64,000 nucleotides of DNA from Phoebastria nigripes. Taxonomy: Eukaryota; Chordata; Aves; Procellariiformes; Diomedeidae. A program made the translations under genes and the position numbers. Each line of letters begins with the position of its first letter. Positions within the stretch are counted from its first letter, which is position 1. The stretch lies in the NCBI GenBank assembly GCA_035582835.1, contig JAYKAV010002788.1:3341049-3405048 (forward strand), given 5' to 3'. Of this stretch, positions 1 to 9,720 are shown piece by piece. Under the pieces are notes generated by a model, which ran no database searches, had not been told where the DNA came from, and was given only the letters and a program-made list of their open reading frames with translations.

Positions 1-118
1 TGTAGATGAGGTGCTTAGAGACATGGTTTAGTGGGCATGGTGGTGTTGGGTTGACGGTTGGACTTGATGATCTTAAAGGTCTTTTCCAACCTTAATAATG
101 ATTCTATGATTCTATGAC
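1..118 (+). mobile_element. CR1 LINE 3' end with ATTCTATG tail
   Basis: The sequence matches the 3' untranslated end of avian CR1: the 'gacatggtttagtgggcat' block, then 'ggttggacttgatgatctta', 'ttttccaacctt', and a tail of ATTCTATG units at about 101-117. CR1 elements end in short tandem octamers rather than poly(A). The 5' side is cut by the window edge. Similarity to the family as I remember it is high, so this is a fairly young copy. It lies in TSNAX intron 4, antisense to the gene. Confidence 0.9.
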
Positions 119-418
119 TTACACAGGACTACAAACTTCAGGAGTTATTTAGACAAGGTTTACAAGTCTCAATGAAGCTTTCAAAATTTTTTGTTCATAA
201 AACTAAATGCAAGGATTTTCAGCTTTTATAAGCAGTACTTAAAATGAAAATGCAAACACATTTTCAGCATGTCAAGATACTCGGACTAGTATTGTTCACA
301 GTTTGAGGTCATCTGTAGTGTCAGAGTTTTGAATTATCTCTCTCTTTTCATTGCCTCATTACAGTACTAAGCTATAAATAGCAGCAAGATGCACACAGAT
401 TAAGTGGCTCTTTAAGAA

Positions 419-520
419 TAACTACTTATATTTAATTATATTATTAATTATATTATTAATTATTATATTATTAATTATATAATTTATTTAATAATTATTA
501 TAACTACTTATATTTAATTT
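419..520. repeat. AT-rich simple repeat bounded by an 18-bp direct repeat
   Basis: The stretch is almost entirely A/T with repeated 'attatattatta' units. The 18-mer 'aactacttatatttaatt' occurs at 420-437 and again at 502-519, so the block is an internally expanded or duplicated segment of about 82 bp. Confidence 0.75.
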
Positions 521-1630
521 TTTAACCCAAAGCACCACAGGTAAGAGGACTGTGGAATTGAATTAGAGCCATGGAAGACTAGCATGGCAAGCTCCTCCTG
601 GTTCAGAAGTGCCAAATTGAGCTTTCACTTAAGAGCTGTCTCACTCTTAACAAACTTAAGTTTGTGTAAGACATAAGTACAAGTTAACCTGTGCACTGTT
701 TGTCTTGCAAATTACATAGATGTATTTGCTGCTGGTTTATCAAATCAATCCTATGGACATTTTTAAACAAATCATTCAGGGCAAATCTTCAGCTCTCCTC
801 AGCTGAAGAAGTCTTGCTTGAACAAGGAAAGATATACAGGATACCAGTATGTTTAAAACAAGATTGATAAACACAAGACGCTTTTATGCCATGACCAAGA
901 TGTCAAAGAAGCAGTTACGTATTTTACTCATGTGTTGCCACAAACAAGGCATAACAATTTTAGGTAAGATTCAGATTGTCAGCAAAGATTCAGCAAAGAA
1001 ATATGATTTGACAGCAAGAGTCATGAAAGCACTGGGACTTAGTATCTCAAGGATGTTACTAAAGACTGCTATTTACAGAGAGGAGCAGAAAAAGATGTGA
1101 TTGAAACAGATATAAGCTCTGATTTAATGTTTGTTACACAGAGGCAGAAGCACATTCTGAGTCTTTAGAAGAAAGAAAATGCTAATCTAAGGATTTTAAT
1201 TGATTAACTTTATCAACTCAAAATGGGATCATTTCACAAGACAGTCACTCCCACTCTCCTCCCAGAAATTATAACCCTTCAGGTGGGGTAAATGAGTGTG
1301 TTGCACATACTCCTCTCAGTCAGAGAAGACCAGACAGTACATTCATTAGAACTACTCCCAACTTCAGTTTAGGTCAGGATCCAATTTTTTCCAATTGTAG
1401 TCTGCCATTTAAATCTTCGTTTAACTGCAATGATAAGAAGACTGTAGGGCAATAGCCTCTCTAATACCAGAGCTAACTTTGCTAACAACAAAGATTAATC
1501 TGAGTCCTGATTTATAACCATAGAAATGTGACAAACTCAGACCTGCGGCATGAAGAGGAACCACTGCTATGCAAAGAGAAACTGAGCTTAGTGCAAAATA
1601 GCATACTTTCCCTATTTTAAAATAATTTAC

Positions 1631-1761
1631 CTGGAGATATAGCTCTGTGGAACTGATACATGTCTTCTCCAATCAGTTCTTGTGCAACCTGCTTAATCTT
1701 CCGTCGGACAGCATCTAGCTTGACTTCAGAATCATTTAGTATTTCTTCCCCATTGGGAGCA
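1631..1761 (-). CDS. TSNAX: TSNAX coding exon 4 (residues 80-124)
   Basis: Read on the minus strand this exon encodes, after the split Ser80, [18 protein letters not shown] and then [25 protein letters not shown] and the first base of a Gly codon. It parallels human TRAX SAPDMEDILTESEIKLDGV...GEDMHQFHRAITTG. The acceptor is TGCAG before 1761 and the donor is GTAAAT from 1630. The length is 131 nt, entering at phase 2 and leaving at phase 1, so it joins exon 3 without a frame change. The segment is part of the translin-fold helical domain that packs against translin in C3PO. The catalytic acidic residues follow in the next exon, which is off the window. Confidence 0.95.
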
Positions 1762-2121
1762 CTGCAATCATAAAACAGAAACTGAAAGAGCAGCTTTCAG
1801 AACATGAGCAAACAGTTAAAAAATATTACACATTTTCTTTTACTAACCAATACATTTTCAATGGCTTCAGGAAAAAGGAAAGCCAATATTGGAATGAGAA
1901 ACAGTTTAACTTTCATTGATACCTACTGCAGATTCTGAAATTCTGTAGATTCTTACCATGAAAATAATCAACCAGCCAAACACAGTTCTGGTAGCATGAT
2001 GTTTATTCCAGAATAGAATTGTAATTATTGCTTAAGTAAGAACAATGAGAAATGTGTGCAAAGGCTTCAAAAAAGTATTCCAGAAAACAGAAAACTAGCA
2101 GTATTTGCAGAAGTCCTTCAA

Positions 2122-2159
<38 letters not shown>

Positions 2160-3451
2160 ATATTTTGCAATACATTGCAGTATTGCAAAATACAATACAT
2201 GATCTACATGTGATTTTTTTTTTTTTAGGAAGTAATTATGGACTATGCTATTCAGGAACAGCTGAAATATCTGATTCACAACCACAATATATACTTGGCA
2301 TTTAAAGTTTAGTTTATCTAATTTCCTTTAAACTTCCCCCTCCCCCATCCCCAAATAATCTATATGGTATATTAGTTTACAGTCTATTTAAGGAACTACT
2401 GATAGACTGGTCTCGGAAAACATTTAAAAGCAAACAGATTTCTGAAAGTAAAGCCACAATAATAGTGAAAAGGAAAGGAGAAGAAAATAAAGATACAGCA
2501 TGGAAAGCTTCCACTCTCACAAAAACAGGAATGTCTTACAAAACAGGAATCTAAAATTCGGAGTAAAGTGGAGTTTGTTGTTGTTGTTCTTTCCTCTAAC
2601 ATTTCCCAGCTATCTAGCCCCCGCAGTGGGAGTAGCTATTTACAGTCAAGGCTGTAGCGGTTACTAGAATTATCACAATGCCTCTTTGCAGGAGAACACC
2701 AAGTTATAAAAAGGGCAACTTCATAATCCCTATTTATAACTGTTACTACTATGTTAACTATAAATAGCTACTACTACAGCAGAAATGCATTGATAGGTAA
2801 CAAAAAATAAATTAAAATAAAGATAAAAGGAACAGGCAGAGCTGTTATAAGTGTAACATTTAAGACCAATGTTTGACACATACAGTAAACATTTTATACA
2901 ACAGGCTATGCGAAGCTTCAAATTTTCCTGTTATTCTTCTAGGTTGTCTGTAGCTTCCAAAGACTACTTGAAGGCTCATGAGAACACAAAACATGTAGAA
3001 GCTCAAACCTTCACACAAAAGCCTCGTAGGTTGCAGTACGTATTGAAGTAAAGAGACCCCAGGTCACCTGCTCTTTGCATTGATGACCTAGGGTGGGGCT
3101 GCAAAAACCAAAACGGTGAAGTAACTGCACAGGCAACTAACCTGAAGGAAGGGTGCATGCTCTTCTCTCCCAGCTTGCTGAAAGCTGGAAAGCTCTCATC
3201 TGCTGTCATACTCTACTACTCTGATTCTATTTAATACGCCAATAAAATCAACTGAGAAACCTGAACCAGCATCTTTCAATTCTCTAACTGGAGTGTGCAT
3301 TCATTAGCTCACATCCACCCTAAAGAATGTTTATGGGAAGTTAATTAAACTCCTCTCAGCAGACCACTGCAGCTATTAATCACAAATACAGAGAACACTG
3401 CAAGGCAGCGTCTAGGTTTCTATGAACACTTTCATACTCAATGTGACTCAC
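1762..3451 (-). other. TSNAX: TSNAX intron 3
   Basis: Intron between exons 3 and 4, with donor GTGAGT at 3451-3446 and acceptor AG at 1763-1762. It contains a poly(A) run on the plus strand at 2129-2156 (28 A) and a short T-run near 2215-2226. No other feature was recognised. Confidence 0.85.
2129..2156. repeat. Poly(A)/(T) tract, 28 bp
   Basis: Twenty-eight consecutive A on the plus strand inside TSNAX intron 3, read as poly(U) in the TSNAX transcript. No flanking retroelement body was recognised. Length is probably polymorphic and assembly-sensitive. Confidence 0.9.
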
Positions 3452-3566
3452 CTGGTAAACCTGTGGAGCAGAAATATTGTTCGTTTGCTTTCGATAGTTA
3501 TATCACGACTGAGCTTCACAAGTCGTTCATATTTATCGTGCCTGGTGTCAAGCTCCAGCTGAAACG
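3452..3566 (-). CDS. TSNAX: TSNAX coding exon 3 (residues 42-80)
   Basis: On the minus strand the exon reads, after the split Ser42, [20 protein letters not shown] then [17 protein letters not shown]. This is nearly identical to human TRAX ([37 protein letters not shown]) and is the most diagnostic stretch for the gene. It corresponds to the first long helix of the translin fold. The acceptor is CTGCAG before 3566, the donor is AG|GTGAGT at 3452/3451, and the length is 115 nt. An open frame continues upstream through the intron to 3756, but this is read-through and not coding. Confidence 0.97.
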
Positions 3567-6500
3567 CTGCAGAGTCAATAATTACAGTAACAAGCATGGT
3601 TATCACATGTATACAGCATAGGGGAAGAGCAGAGAGCCTGTGCCACAGTAACTGCCTATGGGCCCCAGCCCCACCAGCCTTTTCCCCCCAGGTGCCTCTT
3701 CCCAAGGTGGGCAGCAAAGCTGCTCCTGCATGGGGCACAGCTGCGGAGGCCACCACTGCCTACCACCTGCCAGAGCTGCAAAATTCATCATTAATACTAC
3801 TTTTGTTTAATAAGTCAGGTTTAAATATATATCAACCCTGAAGACGTTTTAAGGCAGCCCAAACAATTTTAAGGTAAAATACTTGTTTTAACTAGTACAA
3901 TCTATTCTGCAATACTACTGTTCAGGAAACTGACTTAAAATTTCACCCAAATTCAGCAAGATAAATTAAAAAATAAAACCCTACAATCATTAGTAAACTA
4001 GATTCACCAGTCTCTAAAACAAAACAAACAACAAAGGCATTTGACTAAGGCACATACACTGTTAAAAATGCACCATTTAGGAAAAAGAAAGGTTGCATTT
4101 TACATCCCAACTAGACTTGGCCAAAAGCCAAGTATTTTAATATCCCTAGGAACTAGAAGTACTAAAGCAAAGTGAGATCAATTACTTAAAATAAGATTTC
4201 TGACTTACTGATGTAAATTCTGTCTAACTACAATGAACACAGAGAAGAGAGGATGTGTATCTGGTTATCACAGTCAAACATTATGAATGTTTCACAGATA
4301 CCATTAACATTTTATAGACCATTATTCCACTAAATAAACCATTAATAGATACTTATAAGAAATCTAACACATTTCATGCATAACTGTCTGAGGTGTTAAA
4401 GTGTCCATGCAAGAAGATAGTGAAAATAAGCTAAGAGGTTACATTTTTAAAGGGTCCGACATGTGAATATCCTTTAGCAAAGCGTAGCAGTTTGCTGGCA
4501 AGCAAAGTGTAGATGAAGCTACAAAAATAACTGTATTTCTCATCACCTTGATAAAAACTTGGTTCCTCTTATTTTGTTCTGTTCTCCCCAGTCTTCTTCT
4601 GAAACTCTAAGATAAGTCACAAATGCTCCTACTCATCTTTAAATCTTTCACACCTGATTGGTGTGTCTCTTCCAAATTCTGAGAGTCAAGTCCACCACTG
4701 AATTATCATGAAGAAGAAATCTTCCCTCAGATCATAGTGATAGGAACTTGAGGGAGAGAGACTGGTACTTTCCTTCGTAGGATGCCATGTATGACATTTC
4801 CAATGGCCATTTACAAATTTCATCTACCAGGAAATTCACTATTCTGAAGATCTACAATATTAGCAATGCTCCCAATCTCTTCTGGACAGTTGTGGCTTTT
4901 AGATTTTTATGTTAGATTTTAAACCTGGGGACTACTAGGAAGTGTTCTGTAACCTGAAGTAAAACACGGACAAATACGGTAATCTTTAGCCTAAAAGGAT
5001 GCAAGAAAACCTACTGTACAGTTGCCTAAAATTGCAAAGGATTAGAACTCAGGGGATTCTCCAGGCCGAGACCACACATCGAGACCACACAGCCATTTCC
5101 ACCACACATTCCACTTTAATGTCTAATCTATCACTGAAAGCAAAGACTCAGACTCTATTGATTTTGGTGGTGCAGAATCAGACCATCAAAAATGACACTT
5201 AATAAATCTTAACCTTACAAACCAAGATACTATCCACTCTCTGTATCACTGACCTGTCATATTGAAAATGTATTAAGCAAAAAAAAGGTGTAACTGAATA
5301 CTCTCGGTTTTTGATCAATTATTATAGAAGACAATTTCTCATTAATTTTTTAGAAATCTTTGGTGCCAACAGATAACTATGTCAATTCAAGTACAACATT
5401 TTTCCAAAGAGATGAAAAAGAGCAAAATGTGTATAACCATTTAATTTCACACATTAAGTTCTTTAGATTCAGGCAACATACATAGAAAGAGTGCGCCATT
5501 CCGGTTTACCTTACACAGCTTGCTCGATTATAAGCCATCTGGAGCACACCTTTTCTTAATGCTTGTGCCTGACATGGAGAGAAAGACCACCAGTGCCTCT
5601 CTCTGGGGCTTATAAGCGCTAGTGCAATACAAAGAGTGGATCTTTGAAGCACTGAATAAACTGTGTCCCTGACATCCTTTCTGAAATTAACCAAACACTG
5701 CTGACTGGATCTCATGGGAAAGGAGGGGAACAAGTGTTGTTTTGAATTTGAATTAATGGCAACCTTATGATAAACTGATATGCTTAAGGGTGAAAAATTA
5801 AAGTTGAAAGTGCAGTTGCACTACTCAATTCAAGAGCCAGTGTATGTACGTTATTCAATATAAAAGTTTAGGGGTCAAAGTTAATCATCTGCCAAGCTGA
5901 CTTACACACAAAAAAAGAAATATCTGTTTTACAGAAAGCAAGGAAACTATATGATGTTGAAGTGACCATCTATAACAGCCATCCAGCTCTTACTTCCTCA
6001 CCCTCCTTAGCTTCATAAAAATAGGTGGGACGGGGAAAACTTTACACCAAGAATTAATCTGTTCCCCGTATCACTTCTCCTTCCTTCTTCTGTCAAGGCT
6101 TCTCATTTCTGAAGCTCAACTTTGCCTTGTTAGGGCTTGTCTAATGAGAAAGTTCCAACTAAATTTACTGGAGTTTAAATCTGGTTTTGTGCAAAATCCT
6201 ATAAAAACAATTCGGTTGGAGGGAAGTTTACACTTGCTTTATTTAAAGAAACCAAAATATAAGCTAATTTTAAAAAGGCACTCAAACTGAAATAAGTATC
6301 TACATACAGGTCTATATTAGTTAGCTAAACTCTTATTTTTAAAAAGTGCACGTATAAACAGCTGCCAACTCACAAATCAATGCATCCAGATTTACATTAA
6401 AGTAGCTTAGTCACCTGTGCACCAGAGCTAAGGGCAACAGCTAAGAGCCTTCTCAGTCTCCCCAAAGGTAGCCATCTCCTCCTCTTTTCCCCATGGCTCA

Positions 6501-6875
6501 GATTTTGCATTACACCTTTGCAGATCTTACAGTTTTCTGCCACCAAAGGGCCTGGTCACCTTTTGCCTGGCTGAACACTGACGCAGTTTGCTTAGCATCA
6601 GGTTCAGCACAAGCAGGGTGGGGCGGGGAAACAGGAGGTAGGATGAAAAAGGGAGAAAGTCATGAGTCAAGTGGAGCTACATGAAATCCCACTCTCAGGA
6701 CTTTATTGCACAAAAAGNAAAACACCAAGGTCTAAATGTATGAAGCATGAGTCCAACTAGTTTCAAGTTTCTCCCCCAGAGAAAGCTGGTTTATTCCATC
6801 ACTAAATACGAGTAATTTCCTAGCAATTTCTGCACCACATGTTTTTATAATCTGGCTTTCCAAATGCTTACTTAC
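3567..6875 (-). other. TSNAX: TSNAX intron 2
   Basis: Intron between exons 2 and 3 (donor GTAAGTAAG from 6875, acceptor CTGCAG ending at 3567). Base composition is ordinary and AT-rich. No repeat family or RNA gene was recognised; one isolated ambiguous base lies at 6718. Confidence 0.85.
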
Positions 6876-6983
6876 ATTTAAAAGACGTCATCAAAGCTGA
6901 AGATGGATTAACATTCTCTTTTTCCTCTCTTCTTTGACCATGTGGAAAATTGTCATGCTTTCGTTTTCTGAACCCACCCGATC
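6876..6983 (-). CDS. TSNAX: TSNAX coding exon 2 (residues 6-42)
   Basis: On the minus strand the exon encodes (G)[19 protein letters not shown] then [16 protein letters not shown] and the first base of Ser42. Human TRAX has [20 protein letters not shown]. The basic RKRKH and QRRE clusters are the part of TRAX described as a nuclear localisation signal, which matters because translin itself lacks a strong one. The acceptor AG is at 6985-6984 and the donor GTAAGTAAG starts at 6875. The length is 108 nt with phase 1 at both ends, so skipping it would keep the frame but remove the NLS. Confidence 0.95.
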
Positions 6984-7366
6984 CTATTAATAGAAGATAC
7001 ACACAAAAAAATACATTTAAAAATAAAGTAGTTTTGCCAGAGCATAAGCAGCATCAGAATGCTGTCTTCAGAGCATTCCTGACTGTAGCCGTATTTTACA
7101 GGATAGAATAAGGTAACTGGATGAACCTTATTACCAACTGACATCATCTTCACATTAGCATGCTACTTCTTCTACCACATTCCTAGTGAAAATTTGAAAA
7201 AATCCTACCAATTTCAATAGATGAGTGTGGTAGGATCCTAAGTACTTTTTTTTTTTTGGTAAGGTCTTCACACCCTTTTATGTTTCCTTGCTGTAAGGGA
7301 ATGGCTGCATGGAAATCCTTGTGTGAGCAATGGCCTACAGGATTAGACCTTCCCCCCTGCCCCCCT

Positions 7367-7400
<34 letters not shown>

Positions 7401-9167
7401 CACCGAGATTTATTTTCTTTCCCTACTCGACGTACGCTCTTTCTTTTTTTTTTTTTTTTTTTTTTTAATTATTTTAAATGTTCAACTTGACAGGAGTCAT
7501 TAAAACTACAAGTTTTTCATTACTGTAACTATTTATGTCATGGGTCTTCAGTAATCAGAAAAAGAAGCAAGGCATGATTTAAGTAGACTACCATTATCCA
7601 GGTATGCAGGTTTATCTCCTGCAGCATAGCATCTTAGGTCCTTACACTCTGCCCACTAACCAGTTTCTTCTCTTTTCAACCCGATATAACTGTTCTCTTC
7701 AACTGGCCCTATATGCCCCTTCCTTAGCCTCCCTTTTCAAACCCTCACCCAGAACTCATCTCTTTTGGACTGTGTTTTACTACTGATTTACACTTTGTAC
7801 TATTTCTTCCTTTTGTCCTTCCTTCACCTAGGACTGACTCATTGTGTCATTCATGTTTTAACCATTCCTCCCTCTCCCTACCTCCTTTTTGTGACAGCTG
7901 TACACTTTGTATTCCTAACAGAGGCCAAAATTTGGCAAACTTTTACATACAAGCATACCTTTTTGAATATGTGGAGTTCTCTCAATTTCCTTAAAAGGAG
8001 AACAAAAGGAAGCTACTTAAAAGTTACAGATGAACACTGGATTTTAAAATGTTTCCGTTTAATTGTTTATTATCCCAAACCAAAACCAGAAGTGGGTGTA
8101 GTTACTTTCTAAAAGAGGAAACTGAAAATCATTTTTTCCTTCTTTTCTGTTAGGACATGAGTTCAGGGGTTTGTTTTTCCTGTAGCAGTAGAAAACATTA
8201 CAAACACAACCCCTGAAATAGTGCAGAGAATTAAACTCTCTGCAGTATTCCAAAAGTTGGGAACATCATGATGACCTACAGGAAAAAACAGGCCCTCCTG
8301 AAGTGAGGAGGGCAGGGGGAAGAGAGAAATAGAGAGATGAGGTTCCACTGAATAACCAACAACTTGAATATCAGAAAACCACAGACTGCAATAACCGTAA
8401 CTTAGCCTTGATTTTAAAAAATAAAAATAAAAATGCCAGCTTCCTTGTTGCAGAGCCTACTTTCGGGCTGAAAGGAGGTCTGTGTGGCTGCCTAGGCTAA
8501 ACCAACACACAGGCTGCAAAGCGAGCGCTGCATTACTGAAAGTCAGTTACCGCTACAAGCACTTTACAGGCCTAACACACACTCAGCTTTTGGCTGTAGC
8601 AACTGCTTTTTTACCACCAAGGATGAAGATTTCTAAAACTACATTCACAGACATATCTGTAAAGCCCAAGCGAGAAGATGATAACACCTCTGAAGAAATG
8701 GTCTCCCTCAGCTTAAGGGCAGAGTTTAGTGACACAGTTGAAGGGAACCGCTGGTTCACGGCAGAGGCTCACACCTCCGCCCCCTCCTAGTTGCAGGGCC
8801 TCCCCCCCGCTTTCGCCAGCCCTAACTCCTCACGCCTTTGTCTCCTGCCGGCTCAGGGAGCTGAACCGGCCCCTGAGGGCCCGCACAGCCGCCGGCCCCG
8901 GCCAGCTGCGGCTGGACCGCCCCTCGGCGGCAGGCAGCGCATCAGCCGCACGCCCCGAGGGGCTCCCGCCCATACTCCTGAGCGCCGGGTGGCGGCGGGC
9001 CGCCCCGCTCCGGCGGGGAGGCGGCACCGAGCCTCAAGGGGCCGCGGTACTCGCCTCGCTCCGGCGGGGGCCGCAGCCGCGCTGCGCCACGCACCGGGGA
9101 GCCGCCGGCTCCAACCGCCGCCGGGCCGGGGGGAGGAGGGGAGAGGCACGCGCGCCGCCGCCGTCAC
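6984..9167 (-). other. TSNAX: TSNAX intron 1
   Basis: Intron between the short first coding exon and exon 2. It holds two long poly(T) tracts around a 47-bp core (7369-7466, listed separately). From about 8780 upward it runs into the promoter CpG island. No other element was recognised. Confidence 0.85.
7369..7466 (-). repeat. Twin poly(A) tracts flanking a CpG-containing core (possible retroposed 3' end)
   Basis: On the plus strand there are 28 T at 7369-7396, a 47-bp core, then 23 T at 7444-7466. On the minus strand the core has an AATAAA hexamer followed about 12 bases later by the 28-A run, the arrangement of a polyadenylated 3' end. The core contains four CpGs, unusual for intronic background. 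It could be a very short 5'-truncated retrocopy of an mRNA tail or an assembly or low-complexity artefact. No source gene was recognised. Confidence 0.5.
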
Positions 9168-9183
9168 CTTCCTTGCCGCTCAT
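9168..9183 (-). CDS. TSNAX: TSNAX coding exon 1 (start codon, 5 residues)
   Basis: The minus strand reads ATGAGCGGCAAGGAAG followed by donor GTGACG at 9167. It encodes M-S-G-K-E plus the first base of Gly6, completed by exon 2 (GA). Human TRAX starts MSNKEGSGGF, so only residue 3 differs. Only 16 coding bases are present, which is why no ORF scan would find it; the join to exon 2 in phase 1 makes it secure. Positions -3 and +4 around the ATG are G and A, a reasonable initiation context. The 5' UTR continues upstream into the CpG island. Confidence 0.92.
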
Positions 9184-9520
9184 CCCGGTGCCGCCGCCGA
9201 GCCAGGCCGCGTCCCCCCGGCAACCCGCTTCCGCCCCGCGCGCCGCCAGGGCCCCGCCGCGGCGCCCACCGCCCCCGGCTCAACGGCGCCACGGCAGGGC
9301 GCCCTCGCGGGTGCCTGACGGCAAGACGCCACACAGGCGAAGGGCGCCGGCCCGTCGCCCGCGGCGTGGGAGGCGCGGTGCGGAGCTGTGGCGGCGTGGA
9401 GGGTGATATCGGGCCTTGCTGCCCGCGAAATCGGGGTAGCGCCGAGGGCCGGGCCGTGCTTCCGAGCAGGCGACTCCAAGGGCAGCTAGTCTGCGACACC
9501 GCCGTCGGGCCTCCCGCGCC

Positions 9521-9543
9521 CGCGGCACGACGGGACATGTAGT
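9521..9543 (-). promoter_or_regulatory. TSNAX: ZNF143/THAP11-type (SBS) motif
   Basis: On the minus strand the sequence reads ACTACATGTCCC at 9543-9532, continuing GTCGTGCCGCG. This fits the ACTACAnnTCCC core plus the downstream GC-rich half of the motif bound by ZNF143 and THAP11 in many housekeeping and divergent promoters. It lies about 350 bp upstream of the TSNAX start codon at the far edge of the CpG island, so the TSNAX start site is probably just downstream of it (inference). Confidence 0.6.
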
Positions 9544-9720
9544 GCTGGTGGGGGTGGCGCTGTCAGGGCGGGGGTGGCGGCGCTGTCAGGGCAGGGCCGT
9601 GTGGCAGGGCTGCGGCCGGCGGGGAAGCCCCGGTGTTACCTGCCCGCCGCCCCCGCTGACAGCCGGCGTGTTCCGCCACCGCCCTGCCCGACCAGCTGAG
9701 CAGAGGAGGAGGGAGGGCGG

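Larger units (their letters stand above)
1..1630 (-). other. TSNAX: TSNAX intron 4 (partial)
   Basis: Intronic sequence downstream of the exon 4 donor (GT at 1630-1629). It holds the CR1 tail at 1-118 and an AT-rich block at 419-520; otherwise I see nothing. No stretch reads as the next TRAX segment (LQEYVEAVSFQHF in human), so exon 5 must be further left. The short ORF at 849-1100 shows no recognisable domain. Confidence 0.8.
1..9543 (-). other. TSNAX: TSNAX gene locus (5' part; 3' end off the left edge)
   Basis: Four coding exons on the minus strand (9183-9168, 6983-6876, 3566-3452, 1761-1631) join in phase through GT-AG introns. They give an uninterrupted reading frame of 123 codons plus one base that closely follows vertebrate TRAX from its first residue. 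TRAX is about 290 residues, so roughly 40% of the protein is here. The last coding exons, which carry the catalytic acidic residues of the C3PO nuclease (the first within the EYVEA segment just after exon 4), must lie left of position 1. The promoter is the CpG island around 8.8-9.7 kb; the transcription start cannot be fixed from sequence alone. Confidence 0.95.
8780..9720. promoter_or_regulatory. TSNAX: TSNAX CpG-island promoter
   Basis: GC content and CpG density rise abruptly near 8780 and fall again after about 9720, spanning exon 1 and the sequence upstream of the TSNAX start codon. There is no TATA box at a plausible position, which fits a broad housekeeping-type promoter. Overlapping ORFs on both strands (for example 8729-9406 plus and 9164-9538 minus) reflect the scarcity of stop codons in GC-rich DNA. 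Whether the island also fires in the plus direction cannot be read from the sequence. Confidence 0.85.

Noticed and set aside
3567..3756. Extension of the TSNAX exon 3 frame upstream to a Met at 3756
   Set aside because: The CTGCAG acceptor and the in-phase join to exon 2 account for the homologous part; the extra residues do not resemble TRAX.
8729..9406. 225- and 175-codon plus-strand ORFs over the TSNAX promoter
   Set aside because: Composition is Arg/Pro/Ala-rich, typical of CpG-island read-through. No domain is present, and the region is explained by TSNAX exon 1 and promoter.
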